From Caenorhabditis remanei (Eukaryota > Nematoda > Chromadorea > Rhabditida > Rhabditidae), in NCBI RefSeq assembly GCF_010183535.1, contig NW_026526045.1:20646-84645 (forward strand): 64,000 nucleotides of DNA, in the 5' to 3' direction. The notes beneath the pieces were generated by a model. It had not been told where the DNA came from. It saw nothing but the letters and a program-made list of their open reading frames with translations, and ran no database searches. Shown here piece by piece: positions 1 to 10,424 of the stretch. The position numbers and the translations under genes were made by a program. Positions within the stretch are counted from its first letter, which is position 1. Each line of letters starts with the position of its first letter.

Positions 1-155
1 TGCCAGAATCGAGGAGAAACCGAAAAATTTTTGTCCAAAAGTCTTCTCAAAAAAAAGTTTGATATCGAATCAGAATAACTTGAAATACACTATCCAACAA
101 GTTACATACAAAAAATTTTTCCTCAAAAATTTTTCGGTTCCACCTACTTGTTATA
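1..155 (+). repeat. Left terminal inverted repeat (about 155 bp)
   Basis: Starts TGCCAGAATCGAGGAGAAAC and stays alignable to the reverse complement of 7522-7677 up to about base 155. The only clear differences are around base 57, where the A run and the following bases vary. The match breaks at the start of the 48-bp tandem repeat. High identity between the two arms suggests recent mobility or gene conversion. Confidence 0.85.
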
Positions 156-298
156 AAAATGGTTGATAACCATTTTCGTTTCTTTATTTTCAATTCCAAC
201 TCGAAAATGGTTGATAACCATTTCGTTTCTTTATTTTCAATTCCAACTCGAAAATGGTTGATAACCATTTTCGTTTCTTTATTTTCAGTTCCATCTCG
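156..298 (+). repeat. Tandem repeat, three copies of about 48 bp
   Basis: Three copies start near 156, 204 and 251. Each carries a hyphenated palindrome with 9-bp arms, AAAATGGTT then GAT then AACCATTTT (the second copy lacks one T). It lies directly inside the left TIR and has no counterpart beside the right TIR. The open frames across it on both strands are accidental. Confidence 0.85.
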
Positions 299-2181
299 AA
301 GTGATAGTTTCCAACGACTTTTCCTGCTAGAATCCGAGTATCTTTCGTTTCGAAGCACGCACGGGTGTCGAAACTAAGAGCAGCGGAATTTTTCGCATGT
401 TCGATAGAAAATTCCTATCGCTTGAGCCAGCTGGTATTGTAGACGCGTTGCGGAAGCAACGAGTTTATGCCGTTTGTCACGAAATCTTCGTCGATTCCCT
501 TGATTGTAGAGCGATGACATGTTTGTGAAGACTTCTTGACCAATCGGCAGTTGTGATGTCGTAGAAGAGCTGGTATTGCAAGCGAAGTGATTTCGGCGAA
601 GCTGGTGGTTACTTCCGGTTAGTCCAAATTGATGACGACTTGAATGTCAGCTTGTATTGACATCCAGCTTCAATCGATAGCGATGAACAACGAATGAAGC
701 TGATGACGCCAACAAGGGACATCAAGTGGAATGTCGCCACACCAACAGAAGAGTCGACAAATACTCTTGCGAAGTCTTCACTCGATTCAAGAAGCCCGCT
801 CTCCATACTTCGATGATTGCCACTTATTTCTTGTAGTGAAGAACAATGAAAACACGGGCCTTCCTATTTATTATTGTGAAAGGTTAAAAGATTCAGAGTA
901 CCGAAAAGAGGCAAAGTCCAAGGCAGTAGCCAGAGGACGGCGTCCAACTGAATTCTAGTTTACTCTGGTAAATTAGTTCAGTCACGGGACCTAAAAGAGA
1001 TACGGATTCTAGCTAGCTGTACTCGTCATTCTAACAATTCCATCAGTTAGAAGTGCAGTTAACTGGAGTCTTATGTCCAACTGTAAGCATAGCTTCGGTA
1101 AGGTATGGATTGCAGTCGAAAGATTGTAATTCATAAACTCTGACAAAACAAGAAGTTAAAATATCATTATTTATTCTTTTGTTTAAGTTAATGTTAATTT
1201 ATTTTCTTCAAACACCAATCATCACTCGTGCATCTTTACTTGTAAATCTTCAATTGTGAGTCGTCAGATGTCAACAGTCAAGTCATCAGCCAAGATATCA
1301 ACGACGTCGTAGTTGTCAAATGTCGAGGATTCGGATCACGCCACCAGGAAGAACGAATCATCGATCTACGAATCAGAGAAATCCGCCAAAACTCTGAAAA
1401 TCAGGAGACCAGCTGACGTTTCAGCCGAAGTTGGAACTTCTAACACGCTTGCTAGAAGGTCGGAAGTCAACAGAAGACCAGCTAGCATATACACAATCAC
1501 AAGTGAAGATGCTAGGATCAACTAGGAATCTTAGAGTAGAAGTTCGGAGACTATGAGAAAGTCGGAAGAACACGCTGCTTTAGGATGGAGTGCATGCTTC
1601 AGAGGCGCTGAAAACGTCGAAGAAGTATGTTATTCCCGGATCAACAACAACGTCGGATTCTGGAAGAACACAGTTATCTCTATTGTTCTTCAAAGCTAAA
1701 AGTCTAACACCAAAGGACTCAAGGATCAAAGGAGAATAACTCAACAAAGTTACTTCCGCGAGTAGTTTGGGTTACTACTCAAAGGATTATACTTCAACTA
1801 GTGAAGAGAGACTAGTATCTCAATTCTTCTTTGGATACTATGGAACGTCAAGTCAAAACTTAAAGCTACACAGGACACCAACGAAAACACCACTGAACCA
1901 TCCCATCTGTCTGAACAAAGGGACGCTTTCAAGTTCTTATTAAATGAATAGTAATTTTTTTCACATTTTTCTAGTTCCAATAAATTGTTTTTGTTTACTC
2001 TTAGTCTATTTAATCAACATTAAGCATTTGTCTGGAACTTTAATTACTATTTGAAAAAAGGGGAAAGTAGTATTTCTCATTTAAAACTTGCGAAAATACG
2101 ATGTTTGTATGATAAATGAAGAAATTCTGATTCAAATAATTAAAATTCAAAGTAAGATCTGCAGGTTCGCGGTGGTACTGT
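299..2181. other. Non-coding stretch, no gene recognised
   Basis: Small frames exist (for example 731-958 and 1313-1525, plus strand) but show no domain, no codon signature and no convincing splice context. The one clear feature is a 57-bp segment at 819-875 repeated exactly at 7758-7814, outside the right TIR. Short phrases such as AGCTGGTATTG recur (near 430 and 570), suggesting decayed repeat. Confidence 0.4.
819..875 (+). repeat. 57-bp direct repeat, copy 1
   Basis: Begins GCCACTTATTTCTTGTAGTG and is repeated without visible change at 7758-7814. One copy lies inside the TIR-bounded block and the other about 80 bp outside its right end. Flanking sequence is unrelated. Confidence 0.85.
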
Positions 2182-2490
2182 ACCTGCAAATCTGCAAGCT
2201 ACAAATCAACTTTGGCCGCCGCAGATTTGTCGTTTTTGCTGTTTGCAGCAACTTTGGCCGCACCATAATATCATTTTCGGGTTACTGTATATGGTGCGTC
2301 CAAAGTTGCTACAAAACAGCAAAAACGACAAATCTGCGGTGTCCAAAGTTGATTTGTAGATTTGCAGGTTTGCAGTTATGCGTTATTGCTCATCCTTAAT
2401 TTTTCAACTGCGAAACCTGCAAAACCTACAAACCTACAAATCAACTTTGGACGCCGCAGATTTGTCGTTGTAGCAACTTTGGACACACCA
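2182..2490. repeat. Palindromic MITE-like element plus an extra half copy
   Basis: The arms 2182-2267 and 2290-2369 are imperfect reverse complements around a ~22-base loop, forming a potential hairpin of about 80 bp per arm. A third, partial copy follows at about 2407-2490. Shared phrases include ACAAATCAACTTTGG and CGCAGATTTGTCGTTTTTGC. No obvious target duplication was found. This looks like a small non-autonomous foldback element. Confidence 0.65.
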
Positions 2491-3572
2491 TTAATGCGGA
2501 TTTTTCTAGGCCACGCGTCGCCGCAGCCCCGCCGTGTTTTGAAAAACTTAGAAAATACAAAAAAAAAACAATTAAATACAATTATTTTTCGAAGTATTCC
2601 TGGTGTGTTCGATTTGTTGTCCACATGTAGACTTCGTCAGAAATTTTCTGTAAAACACATTATTTAATTATGTTTTTTCACTTTCATATGTTACCTTCTG
2701 TCGATATATTCAAGATGGGAAGTTCGCATTGTTTGCTGTTCAGTGAGAACCTGAAAAAACTTGGAGATTTTCGGTTATGACTAACTTATGAGATAAAAAA
2801 TCACTTACAGTAACTTTTCCACTGAACTTGAGCACCTCCACTAACGAAATTCGTTTATCTCGATGAAATTTCGTAATCTGAATGAAAAATTATTTAAGTT
2901 TTGATAAAAATAAGCTAAATTGAATACAAAACGTTCATCAGTAAGACAAAATATTAAATGCAACTTCGAAAAATTATTGAAAAAACAAAAAGCACGCGTT
3001 CCGCTACAGTTGCGCAGCACTAACGCAGCAGTTATTCGTAGAGTTTACTCCTGCTGCGTCAGAGGCGCACAAGTGTTGCATCAGTGCTGCCGGCGTGCTG
3101 CATGCGCTCATTACTTCTCGTTTCTAATCAGTATCGTTAATTTGTGAACAGAATAACACAAATAACTAATAATAATATTATTTATTTTAAGATTATAAAA
3201 TAAAATTAAAATAATAGCAAAAACAAAAAACTTAGAAACGTCATTGAAATTCCATGGTGAACGACAGTCGGTGAAGTTTCCTACCATCTGTAGACGTCCG
3301 GTGCCCCAAACTCATCGACTCTAGAACGGAAAAATAATGTTTCAATGAAATTCGGTTGGAGACAACTCACATTTTAAATCATCTCTTACAGAAAACGCTT
3401 CAAAAGTCCACATTTTTTATCGAATACACGGCCTGGCAATCGCTACTCGCGGCCGAACTTTTTGAACGTTGAATACTCAGTTAAGCAGCCAATTTAAGTA
3501 CGTAAAATTGCGTGGTGTTGTCATTGGTGTTTGCAGAGTTGCGTACCGTAACCCGGGAAAAAATCATTTTTA
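2491..3572. other. Non-coding AT-rich stretch with dispersed-repeat traces
   Basis: No gene is visible. Bases near 2505-2535 (TTTTTCTAGGCCACGCGTCG) resemble the TTTTCTAGGCCAC-type motif dispersed in Caenorhabditis genomes. Around 3000-3105 there are loosely repeated GC-richer phrases (CTGCTGCG, GTGCTGC) also seen near 4800-5000. The rest appears unstructured. Confidence 0.35.
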
Positions 3573-4225
3573 TCAGCCAAATGCGATTTTCTATCAAAAG
3601 TTTCTCAAAAATACGATCAGTGGCTTTTGATTTCTTTTTTCTACGTTATTGATATTGACTTGTTACATCTTCTGGTAAACGTTTAGAAAGGTGGTGTTTC
3701 ACGTTTTTGAGATATATTAGAAAATGTCAATTTTTCAGCCAAATTCGATGTTCTATAAAAAATTTCTCAAAAAAACGATCAGTGGCTTTTGATTTCTTTT
3801 TTCTACAATAATGAGAATGACTTGTTCCATCTTCTGGTAAAAGTTCAGAATGATGATGTTACTTTTTGTTGAGCTACGTAAGAAAATGTCATTTTCTCAG
3901 TCAATTTGAGATTTTCTGTCAAAAGTTTCTCAAAAACAAGCTCGTGGGCCTCCGATTTTTTTTTCTCAAAAGAATGAGAATGACTTGTTTCAACTTCGTT
4001 TAAACGTTCCGAAAGTTTCTAGAGAGCGTTTTCGAGATATATGAAAAAATATCAATTTCTAAGCCAACGCCGACTTATGTTCAAAAGTTTCTCAAAAATA
4101 CGCTCGTGGGCCTCCGATTTTTTTTTCTTAAAAGATTGAGAATTACCTGTTACAGTTTCTGTTAAACGTTCAGAAAGTTTCTAGAACTCGTTTTCGAGAT
4201 ATATGAAAATATGACATTTTTTCAC
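3573..4225 (+). repeat. Degenerate tandem repeat, about 4 x 162 bp
   Basis: Copies start near 3573, 3735, 3897 and 4058 (spacing 162, 162, 161), recognised by TCAGCCAAAT-like starts, TTTCTCAAAAA, (C)GATCAGTGG or GCTCGTGGGC, GATTTCTTTTTTCTAC, and TTTTCGAGATATATGAAAA near the end. Copies have diverged substantially, so the array is old. In the first two copies the phrase from TCTCAAAAA through CGATCAGTGG to GATTTCTTTTTTCTAC resembles most of the 43-bp satellite unit that fills the right half of the window. Confidence 0.75.
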
Positions 4226-5028
4226 TCATTTTCAAGAAAGTTTTAGCCGTCTCTTTAAGGAGGGAAAAGCGTGAAAGGAACTTTTTATTCTGGAATGACC
4301 ACTGTATATTCATCGATCATTTCGAAATGTTTCCAACTAACGAGATTTTCATATGGGCTTCTACAAATCAAAATACTAGCCCTCTATAGCTAATTTCCTT
4401 ATGTCGATGTTGTCGGCGGTGGAATGATTTGTTTGAAATTCTATTGCAAAGATTCATCTAAATAAAGGTATTCTTCATTATTTACGAAAAAAACGAAGAA
4501 ATTATAGCAAAACACCTGAAATCAAAGATACTTAATCTTGTAATGTATTAAAAATTGAAATGGCCGAGTTGGAGTTTTCTAGGCCACAGGTCTGTGCTGC
4601 CGCGCCGTGAATAGGCGAATTATGTTGATCAGCTGCTCTCTCTGAATAGTTTTTGCCATCCAAACACATTCTTCTTCTGAAAAATAATATTTTCAAAAAA
4701 TAGAGTAAAAATAAGTCGGAAAAATGATAAAACTTGTTAGATAGACAATAAATATCATTAGAAAAAAAGGAAAAATGCAGCCAAAGTCCAATTTGCATTG
4801 CAGCGAATATACAGTTGCTGCGCGACTGTTGTGAGATTGTTGCACAACTGGTGCATGCCCCAAAAACAAAGGAACCATCAGTCGCAGTGACGTGAAAGCT
4901 GTGTAACTGTTGCATATGTTCTGATTTTCCTAATTGCTGTGGAACTGTTGCAATCTTGTCGCGTAACTGTTGCAAAAGCTGTGAATGCTGCGTAACTGTT
5001 CCCTCATTTCACGACCTGACGCCTTGCG
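4226..5028. other. Non-coding stretch with degenerate short repeats
   Basis: No gene is seen. Around 4551-4605, TGGCCGAGTTGGAGTTTTCT followed by AGGCCAC matches the dispersed nematode repeat type also hinted at 2505. At about 4803-5003 a short degenerate phrase of the form GCTGTGTAACTGTTGCA recurs five to six times. The long minus-strand frame over this interval is repeat-derived. Confidence 0.4.
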
Positions 5029-5283
5029 ATGCTCTCTCTATTCTATAAACTAAAGGCCTCGCCATGGGGATTCCGCCTTGATGATCACGGAATTCCCCAG
5101 CCAGGTAAGTTTATGAGTCGCCGAGTTGTGGGACTTATGCAACAGAGTGTCCCGACATTCTGCGGGTTCCGCCGCCATCTGCTATGTTTTGCGTGCAGTG
5201 GGCGGAGTTATTCGGAGAGGGTGTGGGGAAAGAGACGGCAGACATCACGAGGACTATGGAGAAATATGACGATTTGGGAGTGA
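5029..5283 (+). other. Weak ORF, possible isolated exon
   Basis: An 84-codon frame with ATG at 5029. It contains a strong donor-like site (CCAGCCAG then GTAAGT near 5104) and an acceptor-like TTTTGCGTGCAG near 5200, so two small exons could be read across it. The translation matches no family I recognise and no downstream exons can be found. It may be a decayed gene fragment or chance. Confidence 0.12.
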
Positions 5284-7081
5284 ACCTCATTTTTCGATTC
5301 TAAAAGAAGATGCTTCTACAAAGATATTAATCTAGTAAAGATGAATAAGGAATACTAATTGCACACCATTTTTTTAGATACATATTTAAAAAATTCCTAT
5401 ATACTTAAACTAGACTGTCTATACTTTCAGTTTTCCAAACTCCATTTCTGAAATTAAACTCTGCATGTTTTGTGCGAAAAGCAAAAAAAAATCTTTCGTC
5501 ATCTCATGAAACTCTTTTTTTTGATTTTCTATTCAACTGCATCTACTCAATTAATCAAACATTTACATAAAACATGATTTAATCAGTTGATAATTCTATC
5601 ACTTGTTGAATTGATAAGAGACAAGGAGCTCATTTACACTCTGATTCCAATGATTCTTCTTTCGGTTTTTCTTGCTTTCAACTTCATTGGCTTCACAGGT
5701 AAGAAGGTACTGAGATAGCTTTATTATTACGACACCCATATACTCTTAAAGTGCGATATTATCATTTTTTGGAAATAATTCTTGATTTTGATTAGATATC
5801 TTTACTATTAACAAACGCAAACGGCAGTATGTTTGTCTGTCTGTCGCCGATCCTACCGCCCTTCCTACTGAACCGTTTTTCTTCGAACTTGGACCAAAAT
5901 ATCAGAAATTTTCACCACTTGATGCCCGTCTATTTTTTAGTTAGAATAGGTCTCGACTAGGTCACTAGGTCAAAAAACGTGGTTTTCAAGCCTAGCAGTG
6001 GCTTTCATTTCCGAAATAGGGAAGTAGGAGTTCACGGGGAAAATTATTTATAGAATTTTTTCATTCTGCAAATGACTTCATTTCTTAAAAGCGTGGGAAA
6101 CATTGTAACAAGTAGAAGGGTGGTGTAGAAAAGGAGGTTCAGTCGCCGGTAGGCGACGTGAACCGACTGGTATAAGACAAGCCAAATTTGAAAATTTCAT
6201 CTTTTGAAGGAAAAGTAGCGGTTTTCTCCCTAAAGATGTGAAATTATCACATATTTTTTAGCATCTCAGAATTTATAGGAAAAATGCAGATAATTGCTAA
6301 ATTTACACATGTATTTGCTAAATTTTCACATTTTCGAGAAACCCTGAGTTTCGCGGGAATCAGACAATAAAATTAGGTTATTGTTGAAACTCTAGAAAAA
6401 TTTACCCCTAAAATAAAATACGATGATCACGAAATCAGTTTATTCACGTGAAAAAAATAAGTTCAACTACAAAATCACAGATTGGATGCGGGAAGGAAAT
6501 CTGGGGAAATATAAAAAACAAAAGTTCGAAACGTAAACAAAATAAAACCGTGAACTAATCGTGGATTCCCATTCTGGATGGGAGCATCGGGAATGGGGAA
6601 ACTTGAGAAAAGCTAGAAAAAGTTATAGGCGTGTACTATGAAATGTGGATTCACATTTGGAGAAAGCCAAGTAGAAAGACGCTGGGAATCAGGAGAAATC
6701 TGAATAATCTTTCGTATAGCCAACATTGAATTTTCCATCGTAAGACTTCTGAAATAGAACATTCAGTTTTGAGGAAGGTTTTCTAACAACTAACCTTTTG
6801 CGAAAAAGCCTTTGTCTCAGAAGTGCTTAACCTTCAAAAATTGTCAATTATGCATAAATTTACGATTAAATCTGAAAACATATTAAGAAGATTATACCCG
6901 TCACCTGCTTTTTTGAATATTTTAGGTTATAGAGTCGACAACAATGTATCCAGGTAAAACTTATTGAGAAGAATAGGCTATCAACACACGACGACATTGA
7001 AAGTTGATAAAATGAATAAAATACAACAACAGGAAAAGGTCACGTGGTTTTTTATTGCAAAAACGATTTTCGGGTATACAT
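5284..7081. other. Non-coding AT-rich stretch
   Basis: No gene recognised. A compact hairpin lies at 6136-6164 (GGTTCAGTCGCC, loop GGTA, then GGCGACGTGAACC), possibly the end of a small element. A TTTGTCTGTCTGTCGCCGAT phrase occurs near 5830. The rest is unremarkable. Confidence 0.35.
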
Positions 7082-7229
7082 GTAATACATGTTCCGAAGT
7101 ATTCGAAAATGTCTGTCGGACATTTTCTGAATACATGTTCCGAAGTATTCGAAAATGTCTGTCGGACATTTTCTGAATACATTTTTTGAAGTATTCGAAA
7201 ATGTCCGACAGACATTTTCGAGTACTTCG
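7082..7229. repeat. 46-bp satellite mini-array, about 3 units
   Basis: About three units of the satellite that later forms long arrays, mostly in the orientation reading GAAAATGTCTGTCGGACATT, with the last unit flipped (GTCCGACAGACATTTTC). It lies just inside the right TIR, 290 bp from it. Unit variants present are the GTTCCGAAGTATTC type and the TTTTTTGAAGTATTC type. Confidence 0.9.
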
Positions 7230-7521
7230 TAACATTACGATATAAAGTGAAAAAAACACGAAAATTTGTTGAAAAAAGCAAGAAAACGAAAAATCGAGAA
7301 ATAAAAATAAATTATTTTGTCCGAGAGGACTACACGTTTGCGAAAATTCGCGTGGGAAAACTCTTCCACCTAGGCTCCTTTTGAGCTGGGAAAACGTGAA
7401 TTTAGGGTGTTTAGAGCGATTTTTAGCGCATGCTCCAATGATGAAAGTTGTTCAGAATTTTCTGAAGTATCAGAATCTGAAATAAAAAAATATGACTTCT
7501 GTCCTCCTTTAATCAAATTTA

Positions 7522-7677
7522 TATAACAAGTAGGTGGAACCGAAAAATTTTTGAGGAAAAATTTTTTGTATGTAACTTGTTGGATAGTGTATTTCAAGTT
7601 ATTCTGATTCGATATCAAGATTTTTTTTTGAGAAGACTTTTGGACAAAAATTTTTCGGTTTCTCCTCGATTCTGGCA
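7522..7677 (-). repeat. Right terminal inverted repeat (about 155 bp)
   Basis: Reverse complement of 1-155 with only small changes (near 7619-7630). The repeat ends at GATTCTGGCA followed by ATGAATAAC. Without the left flank no target duplication can be assigned. Confidence 0.85.
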
Positions 7678-7757
7678 ATGAATAACATAACCAGTTGTCT
7701 ACTACAGTAAATAGTTAATTGTCAATCTATGCCTTAATATAAAATTATTTGTGAAAA

Positions 7758-7814
7758 GCCACTTATTTCTTGTAGTGAAGAACAATGAAAACACGGGCCT
7801 TCCTATTTATTATT
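7758..7814 (+). repeat. 57-bp direct repeat, copy 2
   Basis: Same 57 bases as 819-875. Copy 2 sits between the right TIR and the first large 46-bp satellite array. Confidence 0.85.
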
Positions 7815-7904
7815 AATCCCTCGTTCTCACCTTAATGAAATTTCTAATATATTCTAGATCGGGAGGATTCAATCCCGCGTCGACCGTGAGTAAACCCACA
7901 GCCC

Positions 7905-8822
7905 ATTCAGAAAATGTCCGACAGACATTTTCGAATACTTCAAAAAATGTATTCAGAAAATGTCCGACAGACATTTTCGAATACTTCAAAAAATGTATTC
8001 AGAAAATGTCCGACAGACATTTTCGAATACTTCAAAAAATGTATTCAGAAAATGTCCGACAGACATTTTCGAGTACTTCAAAAAATGTATTCAGAAAATG
8101 TCCGACAGACATTTTCGAGTACTTCAAAAAATGTATTCAGAAAATGTCCGACAGACATTTTCGAGTACTTCAAAAAATGTATTCAGAAAATGTCCGACAG
8201 ACATTTTCGAATACTTCGGAACATGTATTCAGAAAATGTCCGACAGACATTTTCGACAGACATTTTCTGAATACATTTTTTGAAGTACTCGAAAATGTCT
8301 GTCGGACATTTTCTGAATACATTTTTTGAAGTACTCGAAAATGTCTGTCGGACATTTTCTGAATACATTTTTTGAAGTATTCGAAAATGTCTGTCGGACA
8401 TTTTCTGAATTCATTTTTTGAAGTATTCGAAAATGTCTGTCGGACATTTTCTGAATACATTTTTTGAAGTACTCTCGAAAATGTCTGTCGGACATTTTCT
8501 GAATACATTTTTTGAAGTACTCGAAAATGTCTGTCGGACATTTTCTGAATACATTTTTTGAAGTACTCGAAAATGTCTGTCGGACATTTTCTGAATACAT
8601 TTTTGAAGTACTCGAAAATGTCTGTCGGACATTTTCTGAATACATTTTTGAAGTACTCGAAAATGTCTGTCGGACATTTTCTGAATACATTTTTTGAAGT
8701 ACTCGAAAATGTCTGTCGGACATTTTCTGAATACATTTTTTGAAGTACTCGAAAATGTCTGTCGGACATTTTCTGAATACATTTTTTGAAGTACTCGAAA
8801 ATGTCTGTCGGACATTTTCTGA
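7905..8822. repeat. 46-bp satellite array with internal inversion
   Basis: About 7.6 units read in the plus orientation (ATTCAGAAAATGTCCGACAG) from 7905 to about 8255. The array then flips and about 12 units read in the opposite orientation to 8822. Each unit holds two hyphenated palindromes: GAAAATGTC-CGACA-GACATTTTC, and GAATAC...GTATTC around a 10-base spacer. The inversion point is around 8236-8275. The array ends at a GGGACACACACGGGG junction with a LINE fragment. Confidence 0.95.
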
Positions 8823-10424
8823 ACGGGACACACACGGGGAAGATATGAATGAAATAAGCGAGAAGGGGAGAGGGTAAAGAGCGAATTCACAGGGGGAGAT
8901 CATAGTCTAATAATTGAATGATTGAGAAGGGAGACAAATTCACCGGGAGAAAGGAACTTATGGGTATTACATGTGACAGAATTCCATAGGGGGATTGAAT
9001 TAGAGAAAAAATCCTTAATATCAGGCCTAACACAAATTAAAGTCATGGGTCGTCTAGCCGAATTGGACAGTCTGACATACGACTGGATATTTGGTAAGTA
9101 CGCTGCGCCGCATATAAATTTATAAAGTAAGATTAATTGAGATTTAAGTCTGCGATGGCGGACTGAGTAAATGTCGAGAATTTCGAGACGGTCGAGATAT
9201 GAAGAATAAGGGATGTTGCATCGTTGTAGAACTTTTCTAGTGAATAATCTGAGTGGTTTTTCCAGTTTTTGAGACAGAACGCTAGAAGGTGAAGGAGAGT
9301 AAACAACAGAGCAATATTCAAGCAAGGGAAGAACATAGGTGTTGAAAAGATGTCTGTAGAGTGATAGAGATCTAGACTTGAAGGCTTTCAGCAGTTGATT
9401 ACAGCGGAGTAAAGCTAGCGAGGATAATTTGGAAATGTGAAGGTCGAATTTGAGATTAGAGTCGGTTAATAGACCCAAATCCCGTACTACTGTAGATTCG
9501 GAGATGGGGATGGAGTCTACATGAAATGGGTGACGAGAGTTTTCGGGACCTAGCCTAAGAAGAGAGGTTTTAGTGTGAGCTAACGGCAAAGCGTTGGCGG
9601 AGGCCCATTTGGATACTAGGTTTATACCGTGTTGGAGGAGAACTGGGTCATGGGAATACAATTTGATATCATCAGCAAAAGCGGCAAAATGAATGTTTGG
9701 TGGGAGTTTCAGGAGTAGGTCGTTTATGTAGATTAAGAATAATAGGGGACCTGATACAGTTCCTTGCGGAACACCCGAGGGAATAGGAGAAATTTTATTG
9801 TCTAGGGATCCGTTAACCATTACTGAGAAGGTGCGTTCTTTGAGGAAAGCTTCGAACCAGGAGATGTGAGGGTTTGACAGACCAAAGTTTGCAAGTTTTT
9901 TGAGCAAAATAATGTGATCTACCTTATCAAATGCTTTCTTGAAGTCAAAGAAGACAACGTCTAGAGAATGATGAGTTTTCAGGATTCTTCTATAGTTTGC
10001 GGTAGAGTAGACCAGGGAACTAGGGCAGGAACGGCGGGCAAGAAATCCGTGCTGGTGGATGGAGAATCTGTGACCTAGGTCCGTTCTAATTTGACGGCAA
10101 AGTATTCTTTCAAAAATGCGGGCGAATGGATCGGTGAGCGTGATGGACGATAGTTTTGCGGGGATGAGGGGTTCCCTTTTTTGAAAACTGGGATAATAGT
10201 CCCATGTTTCCAAGCGCTGGGGACAACAGAGGACTCGAGGGATTCAGAATAAATGATGGAGAGAGGTAGGGCAAGACTGGTGGCGCAGTTTTTGATTATG
10301 AAATAATTGGCTAGGTGAAGGGAGAACCCACATTTTGGGGGAATTTTGGAGATGACTTGCTCGATTACACAAGGGGAAAAAGTGTCTCTGGAAGACTGAG
10401 GGTGGGCGGGAGAAGAGGGGTTAT
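8823..10424 (-). mobile_element. LINE (CR1-like) fragment, 3' half, frameshifted
   Basis: Nearly identical (a handful of differences in 1.6 kb) to 14096-15698 of the LINE further right, on the minus strand. It carries the reverse transcriptase part of ORF2 and about 75 bases of 3' UTR. The RT frame is open at 8900-10213, with GVPQGTVSGPLLF and FADDIKLYS motifs. A one-base deletion near 10145 (GATGGACG against GATGGGACG) shifts the frame, and upstream residues continue in another frame that runs on into satellite. The fragment stops abruptly at GGGGTTAT (10424), where 46-bp satellite takes over. Its 3' junction with satellite is the same as that of the 14096 copy, so both were duplicated together. 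It cannot encode a working protein. Confidence 0.9.

Larger units (their letters stand above)
1..7677. mobile_element. Large TIR-bounded block without recognisable transposase
   Basis: Bases 1-155 match the reverse complement of 7522-7677 almost perfectly, so the 7.7 kb between them is bounded by long terminal inverted repeats. The left end coincides with the window edge, so the true terminus and any target duplication on that side cannot be seen. No open frame inside resembles a transposase, integrase, polymerase or capsid protein; the longest frames are about 100-150 codons and look random or repeat-derived. The interior holds several small repeat families (48-bp, 162-bp, 46-bp units and a palindromic element). 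It may be a non-autonomous DNA transposon or an old, decayed large element. It could also be a segment framed by two inverted copies of a smaller repeat. Confidence 0.5.

Noticed and set aside
7850..7905. tRNA-like GGATTCAATCCCGCGTCGAC segment
   Set aside because: Only a T-arm-like phrase; no acceptor stem, anticodon arm or full cloverleaf can be drawn.
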